Assembly (NCBI GenBank): GCA_021790495.1 | Contig: JAJYGZ010000189.1 | Span: forward strand, 1 to 9,274 | Direction of reading: 5' to 3' | Length of the DNA stretch: 9,274 bases | Source: Actinomycetes bacterium | GTDB taxonomy: Bacteria > Actinomycetota > Acidimicrobiia > Acidimicrobiales > Acidimicrobiaceae | Shown: piece after piece, positions 1-6,290 of the stretch | How positions within the stretch are numbered: position 1 is the stretch's first letter | Layout of the letters: every line of letters begins with the position of its first letter | Notes under the pieces: model-generated | What the model saw: only the letters and a program-made list of their open reading frames with translations | Database searches by the model: none | Told to the model about the DNA's origin: nothing | Position numbers and translations under genes: made by a program

Positions 1-1
1 G

Positions 2-712
2 ATTATCTGGAGCCTCGCGGTGCTCAGTCTGGTAGTGGGCGCGGTCCTGGCTGTGGTGCAAACTGACCTGAAGCGGATGCTGGCCTACTCTTCGATAAAT
101 CACGCCGGGTTCGTACTTCTCGGAGTTGAGGCGGCTACGGCCAAGGGCGCCTCTGCGGCGCTGTATTACTTGATTGCCTACTCGTTTATGATCGTCGCGA
201 CCTTTGCGATCGTCAACGCCTTCGAAGACCGCGAGACGGGAAGCGTGCCGATAGAGAAGCTGCGGGGATTGGCGTCGCGCAATCCCGCAATCGCCTTCTT
301 TTTGGCAGTGCTTCTCGTCGCTCAAGCCGGAGCTCCGCTGACCACCGGACTTTTAGCCAAATTCTCCGTGGTATCGGCCGCGGTGGACGCGCACTCTTAT
401 GCGCTGGCGATCATTGCGATGCTCTCGGCCGTCGTTGCGACCTTCTTTTACCTGCGCGTCGTGACGGTGGCTTATTCGCGCACTTCTCGGCGTAGGTCTA
501 TGTTCGCACTTCGCGAGGTGGTGCTTTCTGATGGGAGCGTCGCCTCTCTACGCGAGAGCGAAGCGCCGCAAGCAACTCAAACCCTTACCAAGGTGACGAT
601 GCCGCTCGAGGCCCAAGTCGTCGTAGGCATTGGCCTCGGTTTCACCGTAGTCTTCGGGGTATTCCCCAACTTGATTCTGCATATGGCAGATGTGGCAAAG
701 GTCCTCTTCTAG
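2..712 (+). CDS. nuoN: NADH-quinone oxidoreductase subunit N, C-terminal part (5' end outside window)
   Basis: This is one of the three antiporter-like membrane subunits of respiratory complex I, which carry proton translocation in the cytoplasmic membrane. The reading frame is open from base 2, so the gene begins before the window and about 236 C-terminal codons are present. The stretch QTDLKRMLAYSSINHAGFVL near the left edge is the family signature of NuoN/ND2-type subunits, including the conserved lysine in the KRMLAYSSI helix. Further hydrophobic helices follow (ALYYLIAYSFMIVATFAIV, IAFFLAVLLVAQAGAPLTTG, ALAIIAMLSAVVATFFYLRV, VVVGIGLGFTVVFGVFPNLIL). A hydrophilic loop of about 45 residues precedes the last helix. 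NuoN usually ends the nuo operon, and here the next gene is convergent, which fits an operon end. I saw no convincing terminator in the 141 bp that follow. The GTG at 20 is internal, not a start. The family call is secure. Confidence 0.95.
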   Translation: MIWSLAVLSLVVGAVLAVVQTDLKRMLAYSSINHAGFVLLGVEAATAKGASAALYYLIAYSFMIVATFAIVNAFEDRETGSVPIEKLRGLASRNPAIAFFLAVLLVAQAGAPLTTGLLAKFSVVSAAVDAHSYALAIIAMLSAVVATFFYLRVVTVAYSRTSRRRSMFALREVVLSDGSVASLRESEAPQATQTLTKVTMPLEAQVVVGIGLGFTVVFGVFPNLILHMADVAKVLF

Positions 713-853
713 GGTTTGCAAATCGCGCTAAGGTCCGATCCAAAGGCGCGGCTCCTGCCCGCTTGCTAACGCCGTTGGCCATTTCCCGTTCCGTTTCGGA
801 CCATGGCGCATCCGCCGTAGCGTAATCAACTCAAGCCCCGCGATAGGTATGGG

Positions 854-3800
854 CTACCCCTTGGGAACCAAGAACTTGCCGATAACTGGAATTTCCCAGA
901 AGGACTCTGCCTTGGCGATGGCCACAGCTACTTGAGGGAGATTCTCTGGGGAGTCAAAAACCAAATATCGAGGCAGCCAGGTGGGATTGAACTTGGAGTT
1001 GAATCGCCAAAGGCTCTCTATCTGCATGGTGTCAGAAATTCGTTTCAAGAACCACCGCTCGAGTCTCGTCTGGAGATTCTCTTCTCCTTCGCCCGCGATA
1101 ACCGCGCGCATCGTCGCGAAGTTGAGGCTGAGTCCAGCCATCCCCATGTCCCTTATGTGTTCGATGGTGGAGACGACCATGAGATCGGTGAGACCGTTCG
1201 GGTGCTGTCCGATATCGCGCCGCATGAGGTCGAGCGAATAGCCGTTGATTCCTGGTGCAGGCACCCATTGGCAGAAACCAACTACCGAAGCGTCGGGTCC
1301 GAAGCAGACGCTTAGAAGCAGGCCGTGGTCACGGGAATCCAAAAATCTACCCAGCGTCATGGAAAAGCCGCGTTCTACTCCGCCTTTTCGACTCTTTACA
1401 AGGAGATTGAGGAGCTCAGATCGAAGCGGTTCGCTGAGCTGAGTGGGATCGTGGAACTCCATGCGATAGCCGTAGTTGCGCATCCGGTTTGCCGCTTGGC
1501 GAAGGCTCTTGTTGCGCTTTCCATCGAGACTGAAGTCCTTTATCGGAACCACTGCTTCGTCGCCGACATACATCGTGTGAAAGCCGTCGGCAGCGTATGT
1601 GGGAAGCCATTTATCTCCCGCTCCCAGCACGCAGATCGACCAGCCGTTGGCGTACGCAAAGTGCTTGAACTCGCGCCACGCTTGGGTTGAGGTGGCCTCG
1701 GGCCCAATTGGATCTGGAGATACCACGGCGACTGTGCCGATTACCGCGTAGGCCACAAGAGTGTTGTAGGCCGTGAAGTACTGTTTGTCGTCGCGAAGCG
1801 CGAAATAGTCGAGGGTGGAGGACGAGTACTTCCCAACGATCTCATCGGGGGTCAAGACGGGTCGCCCAGGAAGGTGAAGGCGAGTGACTCGTGCTTGGAC
1901 GACTGGCCTGAATGCTTGAAATAGCAGCAGAGCGAAGAGGAGCAGAGAAGAGTATCCCAGTGCAGGGGAGAGAAAGATATCGATACCGTGGGGAAGCGCG
2001 ATCGAGGTAACTCCGATCATTCGTTCGACTACCGCCTGAACGCCGGCCACCGCACCAAGGGGATAGTGCTTTTGGAACACCAGCAGGTCAATCCGCAGTG
2101 TGACGATCCCAGCGATCATGATCAAGACCCATCCAAGCGGGATGCGAAGCAGCCCCTTCGCGAGCGGAGTTCTGTTCGACGGGGCCGAGAATGCTTGGCG
2201 CGAAGCGAGCAAGAAGACTACGAGTGCTACCAGCAGCGCCGACTCCTCAAAGTCCCCGCCCTTGAGCAGGTTCGTTACCATCAGCGCCACAGAGAGCGCC
2301 AAGGTCAGGTAGTAAGCGATTCTTTGCCCTCTTCGTAGACCGCTCGAGAGCGCGAGTAGCCCCACCGCCTCCATCGCTGTCAGGGCGTTGGCAGTTTCGC
2401 TGACCGCGATCGGCAAGAATTCGGTCAAAATGGCCAGGCGGCTTCTCAGCGGCGGGGTTAGCGCGGAAATCAAGTCGACTAGCCCGATGAAAAAGACCGC
2501 CGCCGCGGCGATGCGGCGGGGACGGTTGTGGTTGAGGGCGCGGTCGTCTGTCCGGGCGTAGTTTTCGCCGCCGGGATACGAGGCAAGAATTCGCAACCCC
2601 GCGGCATCGTCACCGAGCCCGACGGTCACCAGGCGCTCCATGGCGCTTCCCAGGCGCTTCTCTTCGCTTTGGGAGTAGAGCCTGACTCTGATCTTTGCGC
2701 CCGGCTGTATCTCGACCCAGGTGCATTGCATCACGGGTTGGAACACTGCCGGAAGGCCCAGGCGAGCGCGCTTTTCGCGATAGGTCAGCGCGATGGCGCC
2801 GGTGGCGCAGAAGAACCCCTCACTAAGATCGCTCAACTCGGCGTTGAGGCTATTTCCTGAAATGAACCCCACCGCGCCCCGAGTCAATTCCTCCGTCGCC
2901 GCGATTCGCGCTCCGATGTTGGGATTGGGGGCAGCGGAATCTGATGGTGGAGGGCTTTCTATCAATCCGATATAGGCTCTCCGGGCTATCCAGGTGGCGA
3001 GAGCCAGGACCAGTATGGCATCAAGGATGGTCGCTGCCCCAGCAGCCTGGATGAACGGCGCAACTCGAAAGAATCTATGTTTGAAATGTCCCAGGACGGG
3101 AATGGCGAAGATGAGCGGCAGCTTGAGAAAAAAGGCGAGAAATATGGGAGCGGCAAGCCACGGCAAGTAGCGCATCGCCTTGCGGTAAAATACCCGCGAA
3201 GCAATGAATCTTGACATCGCGGTCGGGTCGTCCACGAGGTCCATGCCAGATAGCCATTTTGCACGCGACGCGACCGACGGCGCGATCTCACCGACGAGAT
3301 GCGAAACCCACGGGGTATCCGCCCGCGCATAGGGGTCTCGCGGCGCGCTGCGCGCTTCAAAATCGCGCCCCGATATGATCTCGACTCGGCCGGTGCCAAG
3401 GGCGCTCTCAATTTCCAAGCTGACCTCGAGCGCGATTCTCGCACCCAGAAGAGAGGCGAGTTCATCCTGCATCTGTGCGTTCCAGGCAAGGTCGTGGTCG
3501 CGAGATCCCGGGATCAGATACAAGGAGAATCCGCGCAGCTTGATCAGCCGGTAGATTTCCTCGAAGAACTCCATGTGTCCTCGAATCAAGTCGCTTAGGC
3601 TGCGCTCCGTTTGCGAAAAGAGCAGGTCGAATAAGTTTCCCGCGAACACGACAATCCCGGGACCATCGACGGTACGGAGATACTTGGTGAACTTGACGAC
3701 TTCGCGCCGTCGTTCGGGCTCAAATCGTCCGACAAAGATATCGGAAGCGACGATAACCCGGTGGCCGATCGGGACGGAGACCGATTCCCGAGCCGGGCAG

Positions 3801-3907
3801 TTGCGCTGGGAGGTGGGCGTTTCGCCATCAACCCCGAGAGCTAGGTCACAAGCGGTTTCGAATTCTCCTGTTTCCAAAGAGTGTGTATCCACGACAAATT
3901 TCCGCAC
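854..3907 (-). CDS. Large membrane protein: degenerate metallophosphoesterase-like domain fused to a DUF2156 phosphatidylglycerol lysyltransferase-type domain
   Basis: The protein has 1017 residues in three parts. Residues 50-225 resemble a calcineurin-like metallophosphoesterase (VIVASDIFVG, IVVFAGNLFDLL, LYLIPGSRDHD, IISGRDFEARSAPRDP), but the usual DxH, GD, GNHD and GH motifs are altered. Residues 247-308 hold membrane helices, followed by a soluble stretch (320-462). Residues 466-665 are a second hydrophobic region like the membrane part of LysX/MprF-related proteins. Residues 680-1015 are a DUF2156 (LPG synthase C-terminal) domain with KYSSSTLDYFALRDDKQYF, RQAANRMRNYGY and LMVVSTIEHIRDMGMAGLSLNFA. 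By family knowledge this domain transfers an aminoacyl group from tRNA to phosphatidylglycerol, lowering surface charge and resisting cationic peptides; the amino acid here is unknown. The start is GTG at 3907 with no visible Shine-Dalgarno, and GTG at 3892 is an alternative. The neighbour nuoN is convergent and the HAD gene divergent. Confidence 0.85.
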   Translation of the reverse strand: MRKFVVDTHSLETGEFETACDLALGVDGETPTSQRNCPARESVSVPIGHRVIVASDIFVGRFEPERRREVVKFTKYLRTVDGPGIVVFAGNLFDLLFSQTERSLSDLIRGHMEFFEEIYRLIKLRGFSLYLIPGSRDHDLAWNAQMQDELASLLGARIALEVSLEIESALGTGRVEIISGRDFEARSAPRDPYARADTPWVSHLVGEIAPSVASRAKWLSGMDLVDDPTAMSRFIASRVFYRKAMRYLPWLAAPIFLAFFLKLPLIFAIPVLGHFKHRFFRVAPFIQAAGAATILDAILVLALATWIARRAYIGLIESPPPSDSAAPNPNIGARIAATEELTRGAVGFISGNSLNAELSDLSEGFFCATGAIALTYREKRARLGLPAVFQPVMQCTWVEIQPGAKIRVRLYSQSEEKRLGSAMERLVTVGLGDDAAGLRILASYPGGENYARTDDRALNHNRPRRIAAAAVFFIGLVDLISALTPPLRSRLAILTEFLPIAVSETANALTAMEAVGLLALSSGLRRGQRIAYYLTLALSVALMVTNLLKGGDFEESALLVALVVFLLASRQAFSAPSNRTPLAKGLLRIPLGWVLIMIAGIVTLRIDLLVFQKHYPLGAVAGVQAVVERMIGVTSIALPHGIDIFLSPALGYSSLLLFALLLFQAFRPVVQARVTRLHLPGRPVLTPDEIVGKYSSSTLDYFALRDDKQYFTAYNTLVAYAVIGTVAVVSPDPIGPEATSTQAWREFKHFAYANGWSICVLGAGDKWLPTYAADGFHTMYVGDEAVVPIKDFSLDGKRNKSLRQAANRMRNYGYRMEFHDPTQLSEPLRSELLNLLVKSRKGGVERGFSMTLGRFLDSRDHGLLLSVCFGPDASVVGFCQWVPAPGINGYSLDLMRRDIGQHPNGLTDLMVVSTIEHIRDMGMAGLSLNFATMRAVIAGEGEENLQTRLERWFLKRISDTMQIESLWRFNSKFNPTWLPRYLVFDSPENLPQVAVAIAKAESFWEIPVIGKFLVPKG

Positions 3908-3935
3908 TATGGGACGACAAATATAAGCTAATCGA
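3908..3935. promoter_or_regulatory. Short divergent intergenic region with AT-rich -10-like core
   Basis: Only 28 bp separate the two divergent start codons. TATAAG (3922-3927) lies 8 bp before the ATG at 3936. On the other strand TATATT (3925-3920) lies 12 bp before the GTG at 3907. Neither start has a Shine-Dalgarno sequence. The arrangement fits back-to-back -10 elements giving leaderless or nearly leaderless mRNAs, which are common in actinobacteria. No good -35 hexamers were found, so this is an inference from spacing only. Confidence 0.3.
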
Positions 3936-4484
3936 ATGAGAGGGGTGTCGGGTGGACACTCCCAGGCAGATCGGACCGCGGTGCTACAGCCACAAAGCCT
4001 GGGTCAGGACTTTTCGAACTGGACGTATCGCGGCGTTACGGAGTTGAGCCGCGATGTCGTAATCTTTGACGTCGACGGCGTTCTCTCGGACGCCTCGGCG
4101 CGTCAACACTTTATACGGCGCTCCCGACCTGACTGGGAGGCCTTTTTTGGCGCTTGTGACGAGGATCCGCTTATCGACGATGCCGCCGCGCTGCTATCGG
4201 TCATCGAACCGAGTTGCTCGGTGGTGTTGTTGACTGGGCGCCCGCTCTCGGTGCGAGAAAAGACGCTTAATTGGATTGGCCGCCACGAACTTCGCTGGGA
4301 TCTTTTGGTGATGCGCAATTGGGGGGACTACTCGGCGGCTCGGACTTTCAAGCGTTGCGAGATCGCCAAGCTTCGGGCGAAAGGTCTGGAACCCAAGATT
4401 TCGTTCGAAGACGATCCCCGCAACGTCACAATGCTCAAGGCCCAAGGCGTTCCTTGCGTCTACCTGCATTCCGGGTACTACTAG
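3936..4484 (+). CDS. HAD-superfamily phosphatase resembling the 3'-phosphatase domain of polynucleotide kinase
   Basis: This is a 182-residue soluble protein carrying the HAD catalytic motifs in order. Motif I is VVIFDVDGVLSD, with D45 as the likely nucleophile and D47 as the acid. Motif II is VVLLTGRP, with T100. The lysine of motif III is probably K139 in ARTFKRCEIAK. Motif IV is SFEDDPRNVTML, with D159 and D160. The spacing and the DDPRN-V-ML pattern recall the phosphatase half of T4-type polynucleotide kinase and small stand-alone relatives, which remove 3' phosphates from nucleic acid ends. No kinase P-loop is present, so substrate is inferred from family resemblance only. The first 40 residues are not conserved-looking. 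The ATG at 3936 sits 8 bp after a -10-like TATAAG, but GTG 3945, GTG 3981 or TTG 4044 could be the real start. Its stop is 10 bp from the stop of the convergent yajQ. Confidence 0.75.
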   Translation: MRGVSGGHSQADRTAVLQPQSLGQDFSNWTYRGVTELSRDVVIFDVDGVLSDASARQHFIRRSRPDWEAFFGACDEDPLIDDAAALLSVIEPSCSVVLLTGRPLSVREKTLNWIGRHELRWDLLVMRNWGDYSAARTFKRCEIAKLRAKGLEPKISFEDDPRNVTMLKAQGVPCVYLHSGYY

Positions 4485-4494
4485 TTGCTGGATT

Positions 4495-4989
4495 TTAATC
4501 CCGAAAGTTATTGAACTGCAGCGGAATGTCGAAATCCGACTCCTTGAGTTTTTGGATCGTCGCTTGCAGGTCGTCGCGCTTTTTTCCCGAGACCCTGAGC
4601 GTGTCGCCTTGGATGGATCCCGAAACTCCCTTTAGGTTGAGTTCCTTGATGACTTTATTTATTGCCTTGGCTTTTTCGGTGGAGATGCCGGCAACGAGTT
4701 TGAAGACCTGGCGTGCCGAACCGCGCGAACCCTCCACAACTGGTCCTCGGTCCAGCGCTTTAAGCGAGACTCCACGCTTGACGAGTTTCTCCTCCAGAAC
4801 CACCACAAGGGCGCGAAGGCGGTCCTCGGAAGAGGATTCCAGCTTCAATTCGGACTCGGAGAATTCGATGTGCGAGTCGGTGTCCTTGAAGTCGAAGCGC
4901 GTCGAGGCCTCGCGGTTTGCTTGGTCGACGGCGTTGCGTACTTCCTGGAGGTTTACTTCTGATACGACATCGAATGTTGGCACGCTCAT
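4495..4989 (-). CDS. yajQ: YajQ family protein (nucleotide / cyclic-di-GMP binding)
   Basis: The protein has 164 residues, the normal length of the family (about 160-165). It starts MSVPTFDVVSEVNLQEVRNA, the typical N-terminus, followed by RFDFKDTDSHIEF, LKALDRGP and INKVIKELNLKGVSGSIQGD. It ends in IPLQFNNFRD, the usual last residues. YajQ proteins have two ferredoxin-like subdomains and bind nucleotides or RNA; some relatives are cyclic-di-GMP effectors, which is established for other species and only inferred here. The frame stays open upstream to 5100, but that extension runs antisense through the tRNA-Tyr gene. The ATG at 4989 is therefore the right start, with a weak GGAA about 9 bp before it. 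The gene is convergent with the HAD phosphatase gene and divergent from tRNA-Tyr. Confidence 0.96.
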   Translation of the reverse strand: MSVPTFDVVSEVNLQEVRNAVDQANREASTRFDFKDTDSHIEFSESELKLESSSEDRLRALVVVLEEKLVKRGVSLKALDRGPVVEGSRGSARQVFKLVAGISTEKAKAINKVIKELNLKGVSGSIQGDTLRVSGKKRDDLQATIQKLKESDFDIPLQFNNFRD

Positions 4990-5010
4990 ATAGGATATTC
5001 CAAACATCGT

Positions 5011-5095
<85 letters not shown>

Positions 5096-5098
5096 GGC

Positions 5099-5138
5099 AT
5101 TATGCAGTTTTGGAGACGGGATTTGACGGCTGCGTAAT
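5099..5138. repeat. Inverted repeat just inside the left island border
   Basis: ATTATGCAG (5099-5107) is followed 22 bp later by CTGCGTAAT (5130-5138), its reverse complement except at one position, which would be a G-U pair in RNA. A further CATAAT lies at 5144-5149, again the complement of the left ATTATG. The repeat starts 4 bp after the tRNA CCA and ends before the integrase remnant. It has no T-run after it, so it is not a standard intrinsic terminator. It may be a recombinase or excisionase arm site, which is only a guess from position. Confidence 0.4.
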
Positions 5139-5161
5139 CAGTCCATAATTGCTAGTCGTGA

Positions 5162-5342
5162 ATGGCCGAAAAAAGAGATACGACCAGGGGATTGGAAGCT
5201 TGATGTCGGCGCCGGTCGCGATCCCGTACCTGGCAGGTATCGCTACGTTTCGAAGTTGGCCAAAGACGCTCCAGCATTGCCAATCCGGCTGTGGCTGGGC
5301 TTGTTTTGCCTAGCCGTGATATCCAGTCCGCCATCACTCTGA
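5162..5342 (+). pseudogene. Tyrosine recombinase (integrase), N-terminal remnant, frameshifted and truncated
   Basis: The frame at 5175-5255 reads EIRPGDWKLDVGAG followed by RDPVPGRYRYVSK. This matches the opening of actinobacterial phage-type integrases, where an RPGSW-L-V--GRDP--G--RYVS pattern begins the arm-binding domain. The only in-place ATG (5162, MAEK) is one base out of frame with it. Removing one A from the six-A run at 5169-5174 would join them into a continuous start. After YVSK the frame continues without integrase likeness to a TGA at 5340-5342, so the core-binding and catalytic domains are missing. An intact gene would have about 350-450 codons. Its place next to the tRNA attachment site is where an integrase gene is expected. 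The evidence is about 27 residues of pattern match read by eye. Confidence 0.65.
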
Positions 5343-5500
5343 AACGTCTTGCAATCGGCCACGCGGTTGGCTGGGTCAACCTTGTTGAGACCTTCCAGAC
5401 GGAGGCAACGACGCTGAGCGCCGGGGATGGGAGCTCCCCAGCCCCAACGAGCACCACGGCGAGGGCGCGCGTATCGCAGCAGACAAGTCCGCTATCGAGC
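5343..5500. other. Stretch without a recognisable gene inside the island
   Basis: This lies between the integrase remnant and the end of the HxlR-type gene. Open frames cross it on both strands, including one on the minus strand starting near 5457. None gives a sequence I recognise or has a convincing ribosome site. It is probably the scar left by deletion of the rest of the integrase and whatever lay beside it. Confidence 0.4.
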
Positions 5501-6181
5501 TCAAATTGCGCCGCCCGCCCGCCCGAAGGGGAACGCCGCGATGACGTCCTTGAACTTCGCCACGGCTTCGGGAGACCCCTCGACGCGCACGCGACCTGCC
5601 ACTTGGGCCTGTGGCTCTCTCCGGTCCGCCAGGTACTCGGCCCAGTCGGTCTTCGTCGTCGTGATTGTCACCTGCGGGTGGTCGCTGGCGCCTTGGACAA
5701 CGGACCATCCGTCGCTCGTCCCCGAAAGGGTGTAGGCTCCGTCGTCGAGCAGCCGGAGCACCCAGTCAGCTCCCTCGACGAAGATGCGCTCTCGCTCGAG
5801 GAGGATCCGCAGCGCTAGCAGCAGGTGCTCCGGATGGGCAGGCTCTCCGGGCTCGGGCCGTTCGAGCGCGTGGCGGAGGCCCCAGTAGACGAGGTCGTCG
5901 ATGACCGGCTCGAGGTCGGCGCCGGCTTCGGTCAGAGAGTACCAGACCTCGCGGCGGCCAGGCACTCGATCGACGGCGACGAGTCCGTCCGCCTCGAGCT
6001 CTCGCAGTCGCATCGAGAGGGTTTTCGCGGTGATGCCGCCGAGGCGCTCCTGCAGGTCCGTAAAGCGTCTTGGCTCGGCGGCTAGGTCGCGGACGACGAG
6101 CAGCACCCACCGGTCGCCGACGTGTTCGAGGGCTTTGGCCAGCATGCAGAAGTGCCCGTAGTGCCGAGGGTTCCTCACCAT
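5501..6181 (-). CDS. HxlR-family winged-helix transcriptional regulator with C-terminal SCP2-like domain
   Basis: The protein has 226 residues. Residues 12-95 form the HxlR/MarR-like winged helix: FCMLAKALEHVGDRWVLLVV, then RDLAAEPRRFTDLQERLGGI, TAKTLSMRLRELEADGLVAV and YSLTEAGADLEPVI. C12 sits where family members such as YodB and HypR carry a redox- or quinone-sensing cysteine, so a thiol-reactive signal is possible. Residues about 130-216 (WVLRLLDDGAYTLSG, PQVTITTTKTDWAEYLADR, GSPEAVAKFKDVIAAFP) look like an SCP2/sterol-carrier fold, a known attachment to actinobacterial HxlR proteins that may bind a lipophilic ligand. I chose the ATG at 6181 because the longer frame to 6289 crosses the promoter palindrome and adds 36 unlike residues. 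The start looks leaderless. The divergent neighbour is an efflux pump, the expected target. Confidence 0.92.
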   Translation of the reverse strand: MVRNPRHYGHFCMLAKALEHVGDRWVLLVVRDLAAEPRRFTDLQERLGGITAKTLSMRLRELEADGLVAVDRVPGRREVWYSLTEAGADLEPVIDDLVYWGLRHALERPEPGEPAHPEHLLLALRILLERERIFVEGADWVLRLLDDGAYTLSGTSDGWSVVQGASDHPQVTITTTKTDWAEYLADRREPQAQVAGRVRVEGSPEAVAKFKDVIAAFPFGRAGGAI

Positions 6182-6187
6182 ATTCAC

Positions 6188-6236
6188 AGTGTATCGAATT
6201 TCTACTGGTTGACAACTAGTAGCTTTATGATAGTAT
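6188..6236. promoter_or_regulatory. Overlapping divergent promoters with a 21-bp palindromic operator
   Basis: A near-perfect palindrome occupies 6202-6222: left arm CTACTgGTTG, centre A, right arm CAACtAGTAG, with one mismatched pair. Toward the pump, TTGACA (6209-6214) is a perfect -35, with TAGTAT (6231-6236) as a fair -10 at 16 bp spacing. Toward the regulator, TTGTCA (6215-6210) is followed 16 bp later by TACACT (6193-6188). That places transcription start at about the ATG at 6181, hence a leaderless mRNA. The two -35 hexamers overlap inside the palindrome, so one bound repressor dimer would block both directions. The outer TACT and AGTA half-sites resemble those reported for YodB/HypR-type operators, as I recall them. 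Binding is inferred. Confidence 0.7.
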
Positions 6237-6250
6237 CTATTTAACGGCCG

Positions 6251-6282
6251 TCTCGACGGGAGCCGGCCCTCTCGACGGGAGC
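6251..6282 (+). repeat. 13-bp direct repeat in the pump leader, including its ribosome binding site
   Basis: TCTCGACGGGAGC occurs at 6251-6263 and again at 6270-6282, separated by CGGCCC (19-bp period). The GGGAG of the second copy (6277-6281) lies 9 bp before the ATG at 6291 and serves as its Shine-Dalgarno. The first copy is a second, unused-looking GGGAG. It is most simply a short tandem duplication in the 5' leader. Confidence 0.75.
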
Positions 6283-6290
6283 AGAGCAAT

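Noticed and set aside
732..802. Inverted repeat GGTCCGA / TCGGACC between nuoN and the convergent gene, considered as a terminator
   Set aside because: The stem is only 7 bp with a loop of 57 bases and no T-run on either side.
932..3598. Several plus-strand open frames opposite the large lysyltransferase-type gene
   Set aside because: They are antisense to a continuous 1017-codon frame with recognisable domains and show no family-like sequence.
6182..6289. Longer HxlR reading frame beginning at 6289
   Set aside because: It would translate the palindrome and both promoters and adds 36 residues unlike the family. The ATG at 6181 gives the usual N-terminal spacing to the conserved cysteine.
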